From the NCBI GenBank assembly GCA_031271815.1, contig JAISVA010000029.1, forward strand, positions 1-55,724: a stretch of 55,724 bases of DNA, given 5' to 3'. Origin of the DNA: Prevotellaceae bacterium. Its GTDB lineage: Bacteria; Bacteroidota; Bacteroidia; Bacteroidales; Paludibacteraceae. Numbering within the stretch: the stretch's first letter is position 1; each line of letters starts with the position of its first letter. Both the position numbers and the translations under genes were made by a program. Shown here piece by piece: positions 42,097-51,523 of the stretch. The notes under the pieces are model-generated. The model worked only from the letters and a program-made list of their open reading frames with translations, was not told the DNA's origin and did not search any database.

Positions 42097-43185
42097 CTAT
42101 TTTATTTTTCCGAAGTAAATATCCAGCAATTCTTTTGCCGCGATAAATGAACTTAGCTGATTGTTGAGAACTTGCTTTTCTTTTTCTTTCAACATTTGTT
42201 GAATCAATTTGTTATGATAAAAACTATGTTTCAAGTATTCGTTGATGCTTTCATACATCCAATATTTGGACTGATTGTTTCTTTTGTAAGAAAAAAAGCC
42301 GTTATTCCGGGTAAAAGCAACGTATTCGGTTACCATATCCCAAATTTTATCAATGTCTATATTGTGCAGCGAAGAGCAGGTTTCGGCTCTTGGTTTCCAG
42401 CCCGACTCGGGTGCGGGGAAAAGCCTCAACGCATTTTGGAATTGCACTTTAGCTACCTGGGCTTTTTCAACGTTGCTGCCGTCGGCTTTGTTGATGGCGA
42501 TACCGTCTGCCATTTCCATAATTCCGCGCTTGATGCCCTGCAACTCGTCGCCCGTTCCGGTCACTTGAATCAGCAGGAAGAAATCGACCATTGAGTGAAC
42601 GGCGGTTTCCGACTGTCCTACTCCGACGGTTTCTACAAAAACGGTTTCAAATCCGGCTGCCTCGCAAAGGACAATGCTCTCACGCGTTTTCCGCGCCACG
42701 CCGCCGAGCGAACCGGCTGAGGGAGAAGGGCGTATGAAGGCGTTTTCGGATCCGGATAATTCTTCCATTCTTGTTTTATCTCCCAATATGCTCCCTTTCG
42801 ACCGTTCGCTGCTTGGGTCAATGGCAAGTACCGCCAGCTTTTTGTTCAGGCGAATCACATACATTCCCAATGCTTCGATGAAAGTACTTTTTCCGGCTCC
42901 CGGCACACCGGTTATTCCCAGGCGAATGGAGTTTCCCGAGTATGGCAGGCACTTTTCAATGACTTCCTGCGCCATTTGCTGGTGTTCGGGCAGCAGGCTT
43001 TCGACCAGCGTAACTGCTTGTCCAAGGATGGAAATATCGCCTTTCAGTATTCCTTCCACATACTCGCCGGAGGTATATCGCTGCCTTTTTACCCGCCTTA
43101 AATACGGATTAACGGAAGGGGGCTGGTCAATGCCTTTGTTTACATTTAATCCGAGGTATGCGCTACTATTTTCTGGATGCTCCAT
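42097..43185 (-). CDS. meaB: MeaB, methylmalonyl-CoA mutase chaperone GTPase
   Basis: A 362-residue G3E-type GTPase. Walker A GVPGAGKSTFIEALG, switch region DPSSERSKGSILGDKTRME, ETVGVGQSETAVHSMVDFF and the base-specificity NKADGSN are present. MeaB guards methylmalonyl-CoA mutase by gating B12 cofactor loading and release. The mutase genes are not in the window. It heads a three-gene operon with the thioredoxin-fold lipoprotein (one-base spacing) and the CcdA-like gene. Confidence 0.95.
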   Translation of the reverse strand: MEHPENSSAYLGLNVNKGIDQPPSVNPYLRRVKRQRYTSGEYVEGILKGDISILGQAVTLVESLLPEHQQMAQEVIEKCLPYSGNSIRLGITGVPGAGKSTFIEALGMYVIRLNKKLAVLAIDPSSERSKGSILGDKTRMEELSGSENAFIRPSPSAGSLGGVARKTRESIVLCEAAGFETVFVETVGVGQSETAVHSMVDFFLLIQVTGTGDELQGIKRGIMEMADGIAINKADGSNVEKAQVAKVQFQNALRLFPAPESGWKPRAETCSSLHNIDIDKIWDMVTEYVAFTRNNGFFSYKRNNQSKYWMYESINEYLKHSFYHNKLIQQMLKEKEKQVLNNQLSSFIAAKELLDIYFGKIK

Positions 43186-43204
43186 GATATAAAATATATG
43201 GTTA

Positions 43205-43235
43205 CAAAGTTAAAAGAAAATACCAAGTAAGCAAA
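43205..43235 (-). promoter_or_regulatory. meaB operon promoter
   Basis: On the minus strand, TTTG (43232-43235) is separated by 19 bases from TAACTTTG (43205-43212), a good -33/-7 pair. Transcription would start near 43198, 13 bases before the meaB ATG. Confidence 0.65.
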
Positions 43236-43244
43236 GATGATTTT

Positions 43245-45065
43245 TCAAAACGACTGCATCCTGTGTAATTTCGTATAATATCCGTCCAGCGCGATTAATT
43301 CTTCGTGCTTGCCTCGTTCTACAATTTCTCCGTTGTGCATTACGCAGATTTCATCGGCGTTTTTAATGGTGGATAACCGGTGTGCAATTACGATTGCCGT
43401 GCGACTTTTCATCAGGTTTTCAATTGCTTGCTGTACTAATTTTTCAGATTCGGTATCCAATGCAGAGGTGGCTTCATCCAATATCAGGATCGGCGGGTTT
43501 TTCAGGATTGCCCTTGCGATACTGATACGCTGGCGCTGGCCGCCGGATAAGCGTCCTCCCCTGTCGCCGATATTCGTTTGGTAGCCTTCTTCCGTTTCCA
43601 TAATGAAATCGTGGGCGTTGGCTATTTTAGCAGCTTCGATCACTTGCTCTATCGTGGCGGATTCGACACCGAAGGTGATATTATTATAGATGGTATCATT
43701 GAAAAGGATAGCTTCCTGATTGACATTACCCATATATGACCGCAGGTCGAAAAGGGTCATATCCTTTACATTCACGCCGTCGATGGTAATTGCTCCTTCG
43801 TTGACATCGTAAAAACGGGGGATGAGATCGACCATTGTTGATTTTCCGGAGCCGGATTGTCCCACCAGCGCAATCGTTTTTCCTTTTTCTATGGTCAGGT
43901 TAATATCCCGTAATATCCAGTCGTTCTCGTATTTAAACCAAACATGGTCAAATCGTACGTTGGAATGAAACGGCTTAACGGCAACCGGGTTTTTAACCTC
44001 CTTCAGCGGGTTGACGGCATCCAAAATGACATCTATCCGTTCCAGTGAGGCTTTTCCTTTTTCAATGCTGTAAAGGGCTTTCGACAAATCTTTTGCCGGA
44101 TTTATTATGCTGTAAAAGATAACGAGGTAATAAATAAATTCGGCGGCAGTCAGCGAACTGTTATCATTCAGAATCAACGTCCCTCCGAAAAAAAGCACGA
44201 TAGCGATGGTTGTTGTCCCCAGAAATTCGCTCATCGGGTGCGCTAACGAGTGGCGGCGATTGATTTTATTTGTGGTGTTACGCAGCGTTTCGTTCATTAA
44301 CCGGAAGCGGGAAGTAACTTTTTTCTCGGCGTTGAAGGCTTTTATTACGCGCAGTCCGCCGAGGGTTTCGTCGATTTGCGCCAGGAGCTGTCCGGTCTGT
44401 TGCTGACCTAACATTGATTTCCTCTTCAGTGAGCTTCCCACTTTTCCCATAATATACCCTGCAACGGGAAGTACCAAAAGCACAAAAAGCGTCAGCTGCC
44501 AGCTCAACACCAACATCGTGAGCAGGTAAATGAAAATCATAATGGGATTTTTGGAAAGCAACTCAATGGAACTCATAATGGATGCTTCAACCTCCGTAAT
44601 GTCGCTCGTCATACGCGACATAATGTCGCCTTTTTTGTGCTTTTTGAAAAAACCGATGTTCAAATCCGTGATTTTATCATACATCTGTTCCCGCAAGTCA
44701 CGTACCAGACCCGAACGCAAAGGAATGATGTAATAGCTTGCAAGATAAGCGATTCCTGTTTTCAGGGCTGTCATTATTACCAGTAAAACGCCTAACATCA
44801 TCAACGTCTGAATGCCTCCGTTTTGATCAATATAGGAGGAAACGTAACAATAGGCATTGTTTTTAATCACATCAATATTCCATGCAAAAGGCTTCATCTC
44901 GTAAACAGTCTGGTTCGTCTTGAAAAGGATTTCCAGAATGGGAATAATTAGCACAAAAGAGAACAGGCTGAATACCGTGGAAAGAATATTACAGATGATA
45001 TTCAATGCGACATATCCCTTGTAGGGACCGACGAAACGTTTTATGAGGATGAAAAATTGGGGCAC
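43245..45065 (-). CDS. MsbA-type ABC exporter
   Basis: A 606-residue fused ABC exporter half: six membrane helices (about 20-320) and an ATPase domain with Walker A GQSGSGKST, signature GGRLSGGQRQRISIARAIL, Walker B ILILDEATSALD and H-loop VIAHRLSTI. It works as a homodimer, probably flipping lipid A core or another lipid across the inner membrane. The assignment to MsbA itself, rather than a drug exporter, is likely but not certain. It follows purB by 60 bases, with an A-rich repeat (GAATTAAGAATGAAAGATTA) in between. Confidence 0.9.
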   Translation of the reverse strand: MPQFFILIKRFVGPYKGYVALNIICNILSTVFSLFSFVLIIPILEILFKTNQTVYEMKPFAWNIDVIKNNAYCYVSSYIDQNGGIQTLMMLGVLLVIMTALKTGIAYLASYYIIPLRSGLVRDLREQMYDKITDLNIGFFKKHKKGDIMSRMTSDITEVEASIMSSIELLSKNPIMIFIYLLTMLVLSWQLTLFVLLVLPVAGYIMGKVGSSLKRKSMLGQQQTGQLLAQIDETLGGLRVIKAFNAEKKVTSRFRLMNETLRNTTNKINRRHSLAHPMSEFLGTTTIAIVLFFGGTLILNDNSSLTAAEFIYYLVIFYSIINPAKDLSKALYSIEKGKASLERIDVILDAVNPLKEVKNPVAVKPFHSNVRFDHVWFKYENDWILRDINLTIEKGKTIALVGQSGSGKSTMVDLIPRFYDVNEGAITIDGVNVKDMTLFDLRSYMGNVNQEAILFNDTIYNNITFGVESATIEQVIEAAKIANAHDFIMETEEGYQTNIGDRGGRLSGGQRQRISIARAILKNPPILILDEATSALDTESEKLVQQAIENLMKSRTAIVIAHRLSTIKNADEICVMHNGEIVERGKHEELIALDGYYTKLHRMQSF

Positions 45066-45125
45066 TTTTTAATGAAGAATTAAGAATGAAAGATTAAGAA
45101 TAAAATATTCATAAATTATAACGGT

Positions 45126-46469
45126 TTAAATGCCGGTATAATTATGCGGCGTGATTGTACGAAGTTCGGCTTTTACTTTTTCGCTGACATCCAGCGTTTC
45201 GATAAAATCGCGGATGGACTTTTCGGTGATGCCTTCGTTGGTGCGTGTTAACGCTTTTAACGCCTCGTATGGATTCGGATAGGCTTCGCGCCGTAAAATG
45301 GTCTGGATGCCTTCGGCGACTACTGCCCAGCAGTTGTCCAAATCCTCGAAAAGGGCTTTTTCGTTCAGTAAAAGTTTTCCCAATCCTTTTAACGTGCTTT
45401 GAATGGCAATGGAGATGTGGGCAAACGGAACGCCGGCGTTGCGCAAAACGGTCGAGTCGGTCAGGTCGCGCTGCAGGCGTGAAACGGGTAATTTAGCCGC
45501 CAGATGTTCGAGAATGGCGTTTGCCATACCAAGATTTCCTTCGGCGTTTTCAAAGTCAATCGGGTTGACCTTGTGTGGCATTGCCGACGAACCGACCTCG
45601 CCGGCTTTGATTTTCTGCTTGAAATACTCCATTGATATATAGGTCCAAAAATCGCGGTTCATATCAATCATAATGGTATCAATGCGTTTCAGACAGTCGA
45701 AAATGGCGGCGAGGTTATCGTAATTGGATATTTGCGTTGTCCATTCTTCACGCTGCAAGCCGAGTACTTCGCCGACAAACCTGTTTCCGAAGGATCTCCA
45801 GTCGTATTCCGGATAGGCAACAAAATGCGCGTTAAAATTACCGGTGGCTCCGCCAAACTTGGCAGAATGCGGCAGCGATTTCAGTTGCTCCAGCTGTACT
45901 TTCAAGCGGCTCACGAAAACCATTAATTCCTTACCAAGGCGCGTAGGCGATGCCGGCTGTCCGTGCGTTTTTGCCAGCATGGAGATATTTTTCCACTTTT
46001 CCGCTTTTTCCGAAAGAACGTCAATCAATTTTTCCAACTGAGGATAGAATGACTGGTGTAAAGCGTCTTTGATAGAGTAGGGGATCGCAGTATTGTTAAT
46101 GTCCTGCGAAGTTAATCCAAAATGGATGAACTCTTTATATTGCTGCAGGTTCAGTGCATCGAATTTTTCTTTCAGGAAATATTCCACCGCTTTTACGTCG
46201 TGGTTGGTTACGTTTTCAATGTCCTTGATGCGCTGAGCGTCTTCCGGCGAAAAATCTTCGTATATTTTCCGCAACCCGGCAAATACGGACGGATTGACGG
46301 ATTTCAGGTTTTCCAGCGGAAATTCACAGAGGGCGATAAAATATTCTACCTCAACCAGCACGCGGTAACGTATCAGCGCATATTCCGAAAAATAGCGGTC
46401 TAATTCTTCTGTTTTGTTCCGGTAACGTCCGTCGATGGGCGAAATTGCTGTTAACGCATTCAAGTTCAT
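45126..46469 (-). CDS. purB: Adenylosuccinate lyase
   Basis: A 447-residue fumarase/aspartase superfamily enzyme of purine synthesis, acting on SAICAR and adenylosuccinate. The signature loop is GSSAMPHKVNPIDFENAEGN; KTHGQPASPTRLGKE and FGLTSQDINNTAIP carry other active-site residues. The N-terminus (LTAISPIDGRYRNKTEELD) is canonical for the long PurB branch. A -7 element lies at 46505. Confidence 0.97.
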   Translation of the reverse strand: MNLNALTAISPIDGRYRNKTEELDRYFSEYALIRYRVLVEVEYFIALCEFPLENLKSVNPSVFAGLRKIYEDFSPEDAQRIKDIENVTNHDVKAVEYFLKEKFDALNLQQYKEFIHFGLTSQDINNTAIPYSIKDALHQSFYPQLEKLIDVLSEKAEKWKNISMLAKTHGQPASPTRLGKELMVFVSRLKVQLEQLKSLPHSAKFGGATGNFNAHFVAYPEYDWRSFGNRFVGEVLGLQREEWTTQISNYDNLAAIFDCLKRIDTIMIDMNRDFWTYISMEYFKQKIKAGEVGSSAMPHKVNPIDFENAEGNLGMANAILEHLAAKLPVSRLQRDLTDSTVLRNAGVPFAHISIAIQSTLKGLGKLLLNEKALFEDLDNCWAVVAEGIQTILRREAYPNPYEALKALTRTNEGITEKSIRDFIETLDVSEKVKAELRTITPHNYTGI

Positions 46470-46504
46470 ACGAAAATATTTTATTTTAATTTTTTTAGAA
46501 GACG

Positions 46505-46512
46505 CAAATGTA
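46505..46512 (-). promoter_or_regulatory. purB promoter -7 element
   Basis: TACATTTG on the minus strand matches TAnnTTTG and would start transcription about 28 bases before the purB ATG. Confidence 0.5.
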
Positions 46513-46553
46513 GTGATTTTTCAGGTGAAAAAAAATTACCCGGCAAATTCTCT

Positions 46554-46647
46554 GAATAAAAAACTTTGCGCCTTCGCGTTTTTGTGTCCTACGCGTTTAA
46601 CTAATAAAGCGAAGGACACAAAAACGCGAAGGCGCAAAGTTTTTATT
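46554..46647. repeat. Near-perfect ~34-bp inverted repeat
   Basis: The arm AAACTTTGCGCCTTCGCG continuing TTTTTGTGTCCT (46554-46589) is met by its complement (46613-46647) around a 23-nt loop; only one A differs near the outer end. The nonamer ATTACCCGG occurs on both sides (46535-46543 and 46648-46656). It lies between pstS and purB and belongs to the same short-period hairpin type as those at 32230 and 50615. Confidence 0.85.
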
Positions 46648-46658
46648 ATTACCCGGAA

Positions 46659-47474
46659 TTATTTCAGTGTGATATACCCGATTTCTTCCACGATTTTTTG
46701 TCCGGCAGGCGAAAGGACATAGTCGATAAACGGCGTTACCTTTTTCGCATCGGAAGTCAGATAATAGTAATACAATGCGCGGACAATCGGATATGTTTTA
46801 TCTTTTGCACTTTTAATTGAAGGCGCTACATAACTTTTTCCGCCGTCATACGAAACCAAAAGCGCTTTTACGTCTTTGTTCAAGTAAGCCAGTCCTACAT
46901 ACGCAATTGCGCCCTTAGTCTGGCTAACCGACTGAATAATAGCGCCAGTTGCCGGCATACTCATAATTCCGTTCATGTAATTTTTGTTTTTCAACACGCT
47001 TTCTTTGAAAAATTCATACGTTCCGGAAGAGGTTTCTCTTGAATATGGAATGATTTTCAGATCAGCGCCGCCCACCTCTTTCCAGTTGGTGATTTTACCG
47101 GTGAAAATTCCTTCCAGCTGTTCGCGGGTCAGCTGGCTCACTTTGTTACCCGGATTTACCACGACAGCTAGTGCGTCATCGGCAATAACTACCTCTTTTA
47201 CTGTTTTTCCGGCTTCCTGTAATTTTTGCTTTTCGGAAAATTTGATTTTGCGAGATGATTGCGCAATGTCGGTCGAACCGTCAATCAAAGCCGAAATCCC
47301 AACACCGCTACCGCCGCCGGTTATGGAAACCGATGCCGCGGGATTGGCTTTCATATAGCTTTCAGCCTCTTTTTGCGATAGGGGCAACACGGTATCCGAG
47401 CCTTTCACTCTTTGCGCCTGAACGCCTGAAAATACGCTCGCTGCAATAGCGACTGATAAAATAATCTTTTTCAT
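46659..47474 (-). CDS. pstS: PstS-like phosphate-binding protein
   Basis: A 271-residue periplasmic phosphate-binding protein: signal peptide (ILSVAIAASVFSGVQA), the phosphate-contact segments KGSDTVLPLSQKEAE, ITGGGSGVGISALIDGSTDIAQSSR and IPYSRETSSGTYEFF. It delivers phosphate to a PstCAB transporter, whose genes are not adjacent. It follows the porin gene by 48 bases and is probably co-transcribed with it from the promoter at 48820. Confidence 0.9.
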   Translation of the reverse strand: MKKIILSVAIAASVFSGVQAQRVKGSDTVLPLSQKEAESYMKANPAASVSITGGGSGVGISALIDGSTDIAQSSRKIKFSEKQKLQEAGKTVKEVVIADDALAVVVNPGNKVSQLTREQLEGIFTGKITNWKEVGGADLKIIPYSRETSSGTYEFFKESVLKNKNYMNGIMSMPATGAIIQSVSQTKGAIAYVGLAYLNKDVKALLVSYDGGKSYVAPSIKSAKDKTYPIVRALYYYYLTSDAKKVTPFIDYVLSPAGQKIVEEIGYITLK

Positions 47475-47522
47475 ACTCTTGTCTTTTTAAAGTTAATTAT
47501 TCCTGTTAAATTTATTAAACGC

Positions 47523-48791
47523 TTAAAACTTATACTGTAAACGAAGCGTAAATACGTTGTCTTTGAAATCTTTTCCTTCGTTCACGTTTTCGGATTTTTC
47601 GTTGGTTACGATGTCATAATAAGCGGTCAATCTTAACGATGGGTCAATGCGCCAGAAAGCGCCTAAACCGAAGGTCGAGTAAATCAGATCGTTTTTTCCG
47701 GTGATTTCATTGCCCGAAAGCCCGGTGTTCTGGTTGTACCAGTCGTATTTGGCTACGAGCGTGAAAGGCAACGAACCCAAGTCCTGTGTAAAGATAACGT
47801 AACCTCCGTTGATGTTGCGCATACAGGTTGGAACATCAGGCGGAAGAGCTGTAAATTTGTAGTCAAATGCTCCCTTTTGATTTCCTGCATGTTTGCCAAA
47901 TATGTATTCCGCTCTTAACTGCGTCAATCCGGCTGCCCACATCGCGCTGAATTGAGCATCAAAGCCGATGTATTGACGTTTGGCGATTTTACCCCTGTTG
48001 TCTTTGCTTTCAAGTACAAACCGGCCGTCTTCAACGCCCAGAATCGAATCATTCGTCATACGCACGCCGCCCAGATAGGCTGATGCTCCGGCTCCAACCT
48101 GCATCTCGCTGCCAATGGTTTTGGCAAATGAAAGGTGTCCGATAAAATCCATGTGCGAATCAAACTGTAATCTTCCGACACCGTTTCCGGCAAAAAGTCC
48201 GCCCTCCAGTTTAAACATATTCCACGGTGTATCTTTTGCGCCCTGAAAAGTTAACATTGCCCCCAAATCGCGCTCGTCGGGGAACAGCTTTTGAAAAATA
48301 CGCGAACGTTCGGGCGATTCGCGGCGCGAAGAAGAGTAAGAGATTTCATTCCCGAAAGGACGGTCGAAAATCCCCAGTTTAATCGAATTGGTTTCAAACC
48401 AGGGGTCTCTTGCACACAAATATACATCTTTAAATAAAACGCCTTTTTCAGTAATATCAAGTTGAAATACTCCCTGCGCCCATTTCTCATCATACGTAAA
48501 TTTGATTCGACCGCGGCGGACGCCAAAACGACTGATGCCATCTGCATTTTCAATTTCCCATACATTGGGTTTCTCACCTACCTTGCGATTAAAATCATCT
48601 TCAATTTCTGCATACTGATACTGTGCTTGAATGTAACCGGATACTTTGAATTTCTGGAGTTTGGTTACGGCACTTTCGAGAAATCCCGTTTTTTGTTCTA
48701 ACTGTTCTACCGGGGTTAATTCCACCTCCTGCGCATTAGCCGCCAATAAACCAAAGTAACCAAGTAATGCAATAATAAATTTTTTGTTCAT
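47523..48791 (-). CDS. OprO/OprP-type phosphate porin
   Basis: A 422-residue outer-membrane beta-barrel of the Porin_O_P family: signal peptide to ANAQ, a short coiled segment (PVEQLEQKTGFLESAVTKLQ), then strands such as KVSGYIQAQYQYAEIEDDF and GVRRGRIKFTYDEKW, the KLGIFDRPFGNEISYSS region, and a final strand ending VFTLRLQYKF with the C-terminal aromatic. It should let phosphate into the periplasm for the PstS encoded next. It is preceded by a -7 element and an 11-bp direct repeat resembling a Pho box. Confidence 0.88.
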   Translation of the reverse strand: MNKKFIIALLGYFGLLAANAQEVELTPVEQLEQKTGFLESAVTKLQKFKVSGYIQAQYQYAEIEDDFNRKVGEKPNVWEIENADGISRFGVRRGRIKFTYDEKWAQGVFQLDITEKGVLFKDVYLCARDPWFETNSIKLGIFDRPFGNEISYSSSRRESPERSRIFQKLFPDERDLGAMLTFQGAKDTPWNMFKLEGGLFAGNGVGRLQFDSHMDFIGHLSFAKTIGSEMQVGAGASAYLGGVRMTNDSILGVEDGRFVLESKDNRGKIAKRQYIGFDAQFSAMWAAGLTQLRAEYIFGKHAGNQKGAFDYKFTALPPDVPTCMRNINGGYVIFTQDLGSLPFTLVAKYDWYNQNTGLSGNEITGKNDLIYSTFGLGAFWRIDPSLRLTAYYDIVTNEKSENVNEGKDFKDNVFTLRLQYKF

Positions 48792-48819
48792 ACTGTTTTT
48801 TAATGTTTAATACATGCTG

Positions 48820-48863
48820 CAAAAGTATGGCTTGGATGTTACATTTCTGTTTCATTTCTGTTT
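48820..48863 (-). promoter_or_regulatory. Phosphate operon promoter with Pho-box-like repeat
   Basis: TACTTTTG (48820-48827, minus strand) fits the -7 element. Just upstream, AAACAGAAATG occurs twice in exact tandem (48842-48863). The 11-base period is that of PhoB half-sites, and the position covers the -33 region, where an activator would sit. The identity of the regulator is inferred from the genes served. Confidence 0.5.
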
Positions 48864-48925
48864 AAGAGTGGTGAAAAATAAAAAATGCTTATCAGCCGTA
48901 TTACCCTCCCCTAACGAGAAAAAGT

Positions 48926-49039
48926 AAATAATTCAAGTTGCCGGTTGATTTCGAAGTCCGAAGTTAATGTCATTTGACATTAACTTCGGACTTCGAAATA
49001 GAAATTATTTTGAGATATATAAATAGCAATTTAAATTAA
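48926..49039. repeat. Covarying hairpin element, copy 2
   Basis: Same design as 39571-39686: an outer helix (AAGTTGC with GCAATTT), a perfect 25-bp hairpin containing GAAGTCCGAAGTTAATGTCA around TT, and the same spacer GAAATAGAAATTATTTTGAG. Differences from copy 1 fall mostly at paired positions. It lies in the 537-bp gap between the porin and glyA. Confidence 0.85.
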
Positions 49040-49066
49040 ATACAAAACCACGAAGTAAACAAGGGA

Positions 49067-49123
49067 AATGAGTTTTATAAACACAAAGGAAAAGGACATG
49101 AAGTTGTGTTTATAAAATTCATT
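49067..49123. repeat. Hairpin with 20-bp arms
   Basis: AATGAGTTTTATAAACACAA (49067-49086) pairs with TTGTGTTTATAAAATTCATT (49104-49123) with one mismatch. The arm sequence GTTTTATAAACACAAAGG recurs unpaired near 35389. No gene is attached. The rest of this gap is AT-rich. Confidence 0.6.
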
Positions 49124-49292
49124 TAACCTTAAGATTGGGGGCAATGTTGCTGATTTTTGTTGACAAACAGCCTGTTATTTGATTTTGAGTGAATATTCTC
49201 ATTTTATTTCTTAAATGTCAACAAATGCAGGAAGAAAAATTGTAGCCAGTAAAATAATCAAAAAAATCACTGTTTCACACAAAAAAAATAAA

Positions 49293-49300
49293 TACCTTTG
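49293..49300 (+). promoter_or_regulatory. glyA promoter -7 element
   Basis: TACCTTTG fits TAnnTTTG; transcription would begin near 49307, 22 bases before the glyA ATG. Confidence 0.55.
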
Positions 49301-49328
49301 CACTGCTGTTAAATCAAATATATATTAT

Positions 49329-50609
49329 ATGAAAAGGGATTCTGTAATTTTTGACATTATTGAGAAAGAATGTCAACGTCAACTGAAAGGCATTGAGTTG
49401 ATTGCGTCCGAAAATTTTGTGAGTGAACAAGTGATGCAGGCGATGGGTTCCTGCCTGACGAATAAATATGCCGAAGGGTATCCGGGTAAGCGTTATTACG
49501 GTGGTTGCGAAGTGGTTGACCTGAGCGAGCAGCTGGCTATCGACCGTTTGAAGCAGCTTTTTGACGCAGAGTGGGCAAACGTGCAACCGCACTCAGGTGC
49601 ACAGGCAAACGCGGCGGTATTTATTGCCTGCTTAAATCCGGGCGACAAATTTCTCGGATTGAATCTTTCGCACGGCGGACATCTTTCGCACGGCTCTCCG
49701 GTCAACTTTTCAGGATTAATCTATCATGCACTTGAGTATAATGTAAAAGAGGATACCGGACGGGTAGATTACGAACAGCTGGAGCAGGTGGCTCGCGCCG
49801 AAAAACCGAAAATGATTGTTGCCGGCGCTTCTGCCTACTCGCGCGAATGGGATTATGCCCGCATCCGCAAAGTAGCTGATGAAATCGGCGCTATTTTTAT
49901 GGTCGATATGGCGCACCCTGCCGGGTTGATTGCTGCAGGATTGCTCGAAAATCCGTTGAAACACGCGCACATCGTTACTTCTACCACGCATAAAACATTG
50001 CGGGGACCTCGAGGCGGTATCATTTTGATGGGCAAAGATTTTGAAAATCCATGGGGCAAAAAAACGCCGAAAGGAGAGGTTAAAATGATGTCCGCATTGC
50101 TCGATTCGGCCGTATTTCCCGGCATACAGGGCGGTCCGCTGGAACACGTGATTGCTGCGAAAGCCGTTTCTTTCGGCGAGGCATTGCAACCGGAATACAA
50201 GGAATATCAGTTGCAGGTAAAGAAAAACGCAGCTGTGATGGCGCAGGCGTTTATGGATAAAGGATATAAAATCATCTCAGGCGGTACGGACAATCACAGT
50301 ATGCTGGTTGACTTGCGTCCGAAATTCCCTGAATTGTCGGGAAAAGCAGCAGAGAAAGCATTGGTTGCCGCAGATATTACAACGAACAAAAATATGGTTC
50401 CGTTCGACAGCCGTTCGCCGTTCCTGACTTCGGGACTTCGTTTCGGTACGCCGGCTATCACCACACGCGGTGCAAAGGAACCGTTGATGCAGGAGATTGT
50501 AGAGATGATTGACACGGTGCTTGCAAACGCGGAAAACGAGAAAATTATCGAAGCTGTCGCTCAAAAAGTAAACGGCATAATGAAGAATTATCCGTTGTTT
50601 GCTTATTGA
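49329..50609 (+). CDS. glyA: Serine hydroxymethyltransferase
   Basis: About 426 residues from the ATG at 49329 ([18 protein letters not shown]); an upstream extension of the frame runs through the promoter and is rejected. The PLP lysine lies in [44 protein letters not shown] and [15 protein letters not shown] are canonical. It converts serine and tetrahydrofolate to glycine and methylene-tetrahydrofolate. Confidence 0.97.
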   Translation: MKRDSVIFDIIEKECQRQLKGIELIASENFVSEQVMQAMGSCLTNKYAEGYPGKRYYGGCEVVDLSEQLAIDRLKQLFDAEWANVQPHSGAQANAAVFIACLNPGDKFLGLNLSHGGHLSHGSPVNFSGLIYHALEYNVKEDTGRVDYEQLEQVARAEKPKMIVAGASAYSREWDYARIRKVADEIGAIFMVDMAHPAGLIAAGLLENPLKHAHIVTSTTHKTLRGPRGGIILMGKDFENPWGKKTPKGEVKMMSALLDSAVFPGIQGGPLEHVIAAKAVSFGEALQPEYKEYQLQVKKNAAVMAQAFMDKGYKIISGGTDNHSMLVDLRPKFPELSGKAAEKALVAADITTNKNMVPFDSRSPFLTSGLRFGTPAITTRGAKEPLMQEIVEMIDTVLANAENEKIIEAVAQKVNGIMKNYPLFAY

Positions 50610-50614
50610 TTTTT

Positions 50615-50720
50615 ATGCTTATCCGCGATATTTATTACTAACGAAAGCTGTAAACACAAAGGCGCAAAGAACACAGGAAAATTTAGTGTTCTTTGTGCCT
50701 TAAATATGACGGATAAGCGT
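50615..50720. repeat. Nested hairpin of CACAAAGGCGCAAAG units
   Basis: The outer arms ATGCTTATCCG and CGGATAAGCGT enclose an inner hairpin of AAGGCGCAAAGAACAC (50659-50674) with GTGTTCTTTGTGCCTT (50686-50702). It lies just after glyA in the 255-bp gap before the lipoprotein gene and may end the glyA message. Confidence 0.7.
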
Positions 50721-50864
50721 TATATATCCAACGAGGCATTGCACACGTTCCATCCCTAACCGGAGGATGTTAATTTCTACTTTACCGGCAAATGACGGAC
50801 AACAATGGATCGAATACGAACCGGTCTTACCACGATGGCGAAATTTGATAATAGAAAACTCACA

Positions 50865-51458
50865 ATGAAGAAAATAACAATTATTTTAAGCATTCTTACG
50901 TTAATTGCAAGCGGCTGCAGGCAGGCAACGAAAAAGACCGCAAATAACGAACTTGCTATTGAGGAAGTTGCAAACAAGAAGACAACAGGAAAAATTGTTT
51001 CCGGTCAAAATCAACCTGTTAGTGAAAAAGAAAGCGGTTATTTACATCCGGCAGAGGATTTTCTAAAACAACTTATGAATGAGGGGGAATTACAATTATT
51101 TTTCAGTAATAATTGGACATTCGTTTATCATAAATATGGTAGATGTGATGGCTCGACCGACGGAGAAAAGATGAATTTATCACCTTTTGAAATAGACGGG
51201 ATTATTAAATTAAATGTAAGGAATGATGGAGACGGTTGGGCATGCGAAAAAAAAGAACCAACAGAATCTTATTTGGATTTCAGATTGAAAGAACAGGTTA
51301 AAAACTGGAATAGATTTGAAATACCAAATTATGATAATCAAGGTAAAGATGGCGTTATATACATTGCTGGTTTGGGAGAATCCGATTATTTGGTTCTACA
51401 TTATGACAGCAATAACTTAATCGTGAAAATGGAATATAGAAGCGAAGATCCCGGTTAA
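50865..51458 (+). CDS. Lipoprotein of unknown function
   Basis: About 197 residues from the ATG at 50865 (MKKITIILSILTLIASGC), a clear lipoprotein signal with the Cys at residue 18. The mature part begins with a charged linker and has a globular domain containing EFLK-like DFLKQLMNEGELQLFFSNNWTF, YHKYGRCDGSTDGEK and YIAGLGESDYLVLHYD. Codon composition is more AT-rich than its neighbours glyA and argC, which may mean later acquisition. No family is recognised. Confidence 0.75.
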   Translation: MKKITIILSILTLIASGCRQATKKTANNELAIEEVANKKTTGKIVSGQNQPVSEKESGYLHPAEDFLKQLMNEGELQLFFSNNWTFVYHKYGRCDGSTDGEKMNLSPFEIDGIIKLNVRNDGDGWACEKKEPTESYLDFRLKEQVKNWNRFEIPNYDNQGKDGVIYIAGLGESDYLVLHYDSNNLIVKMEYRSEDPG

Positions 51459-51523
51459 TATTTTCTTAACTTAATGATATTGCCTGTACGTAAACCTCTG
51501 TGAGCCTGCATATCTCACATTGC

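Noticed and set aside
46535-46656. ATTACCCGG flanks as a target-site duplication of the 46554 hairpin
   Set aside because: The left copy is separated from the hairpin by about 10 bases while the right copy abuts it, so the flanks do not define a clean insertion; chance is as likely.
49215-49328. N-terminal extension of GlyA
   Set aside because: It spans the -7 promoter element at 49293; SHMT homologues start near the ATG at 49329.
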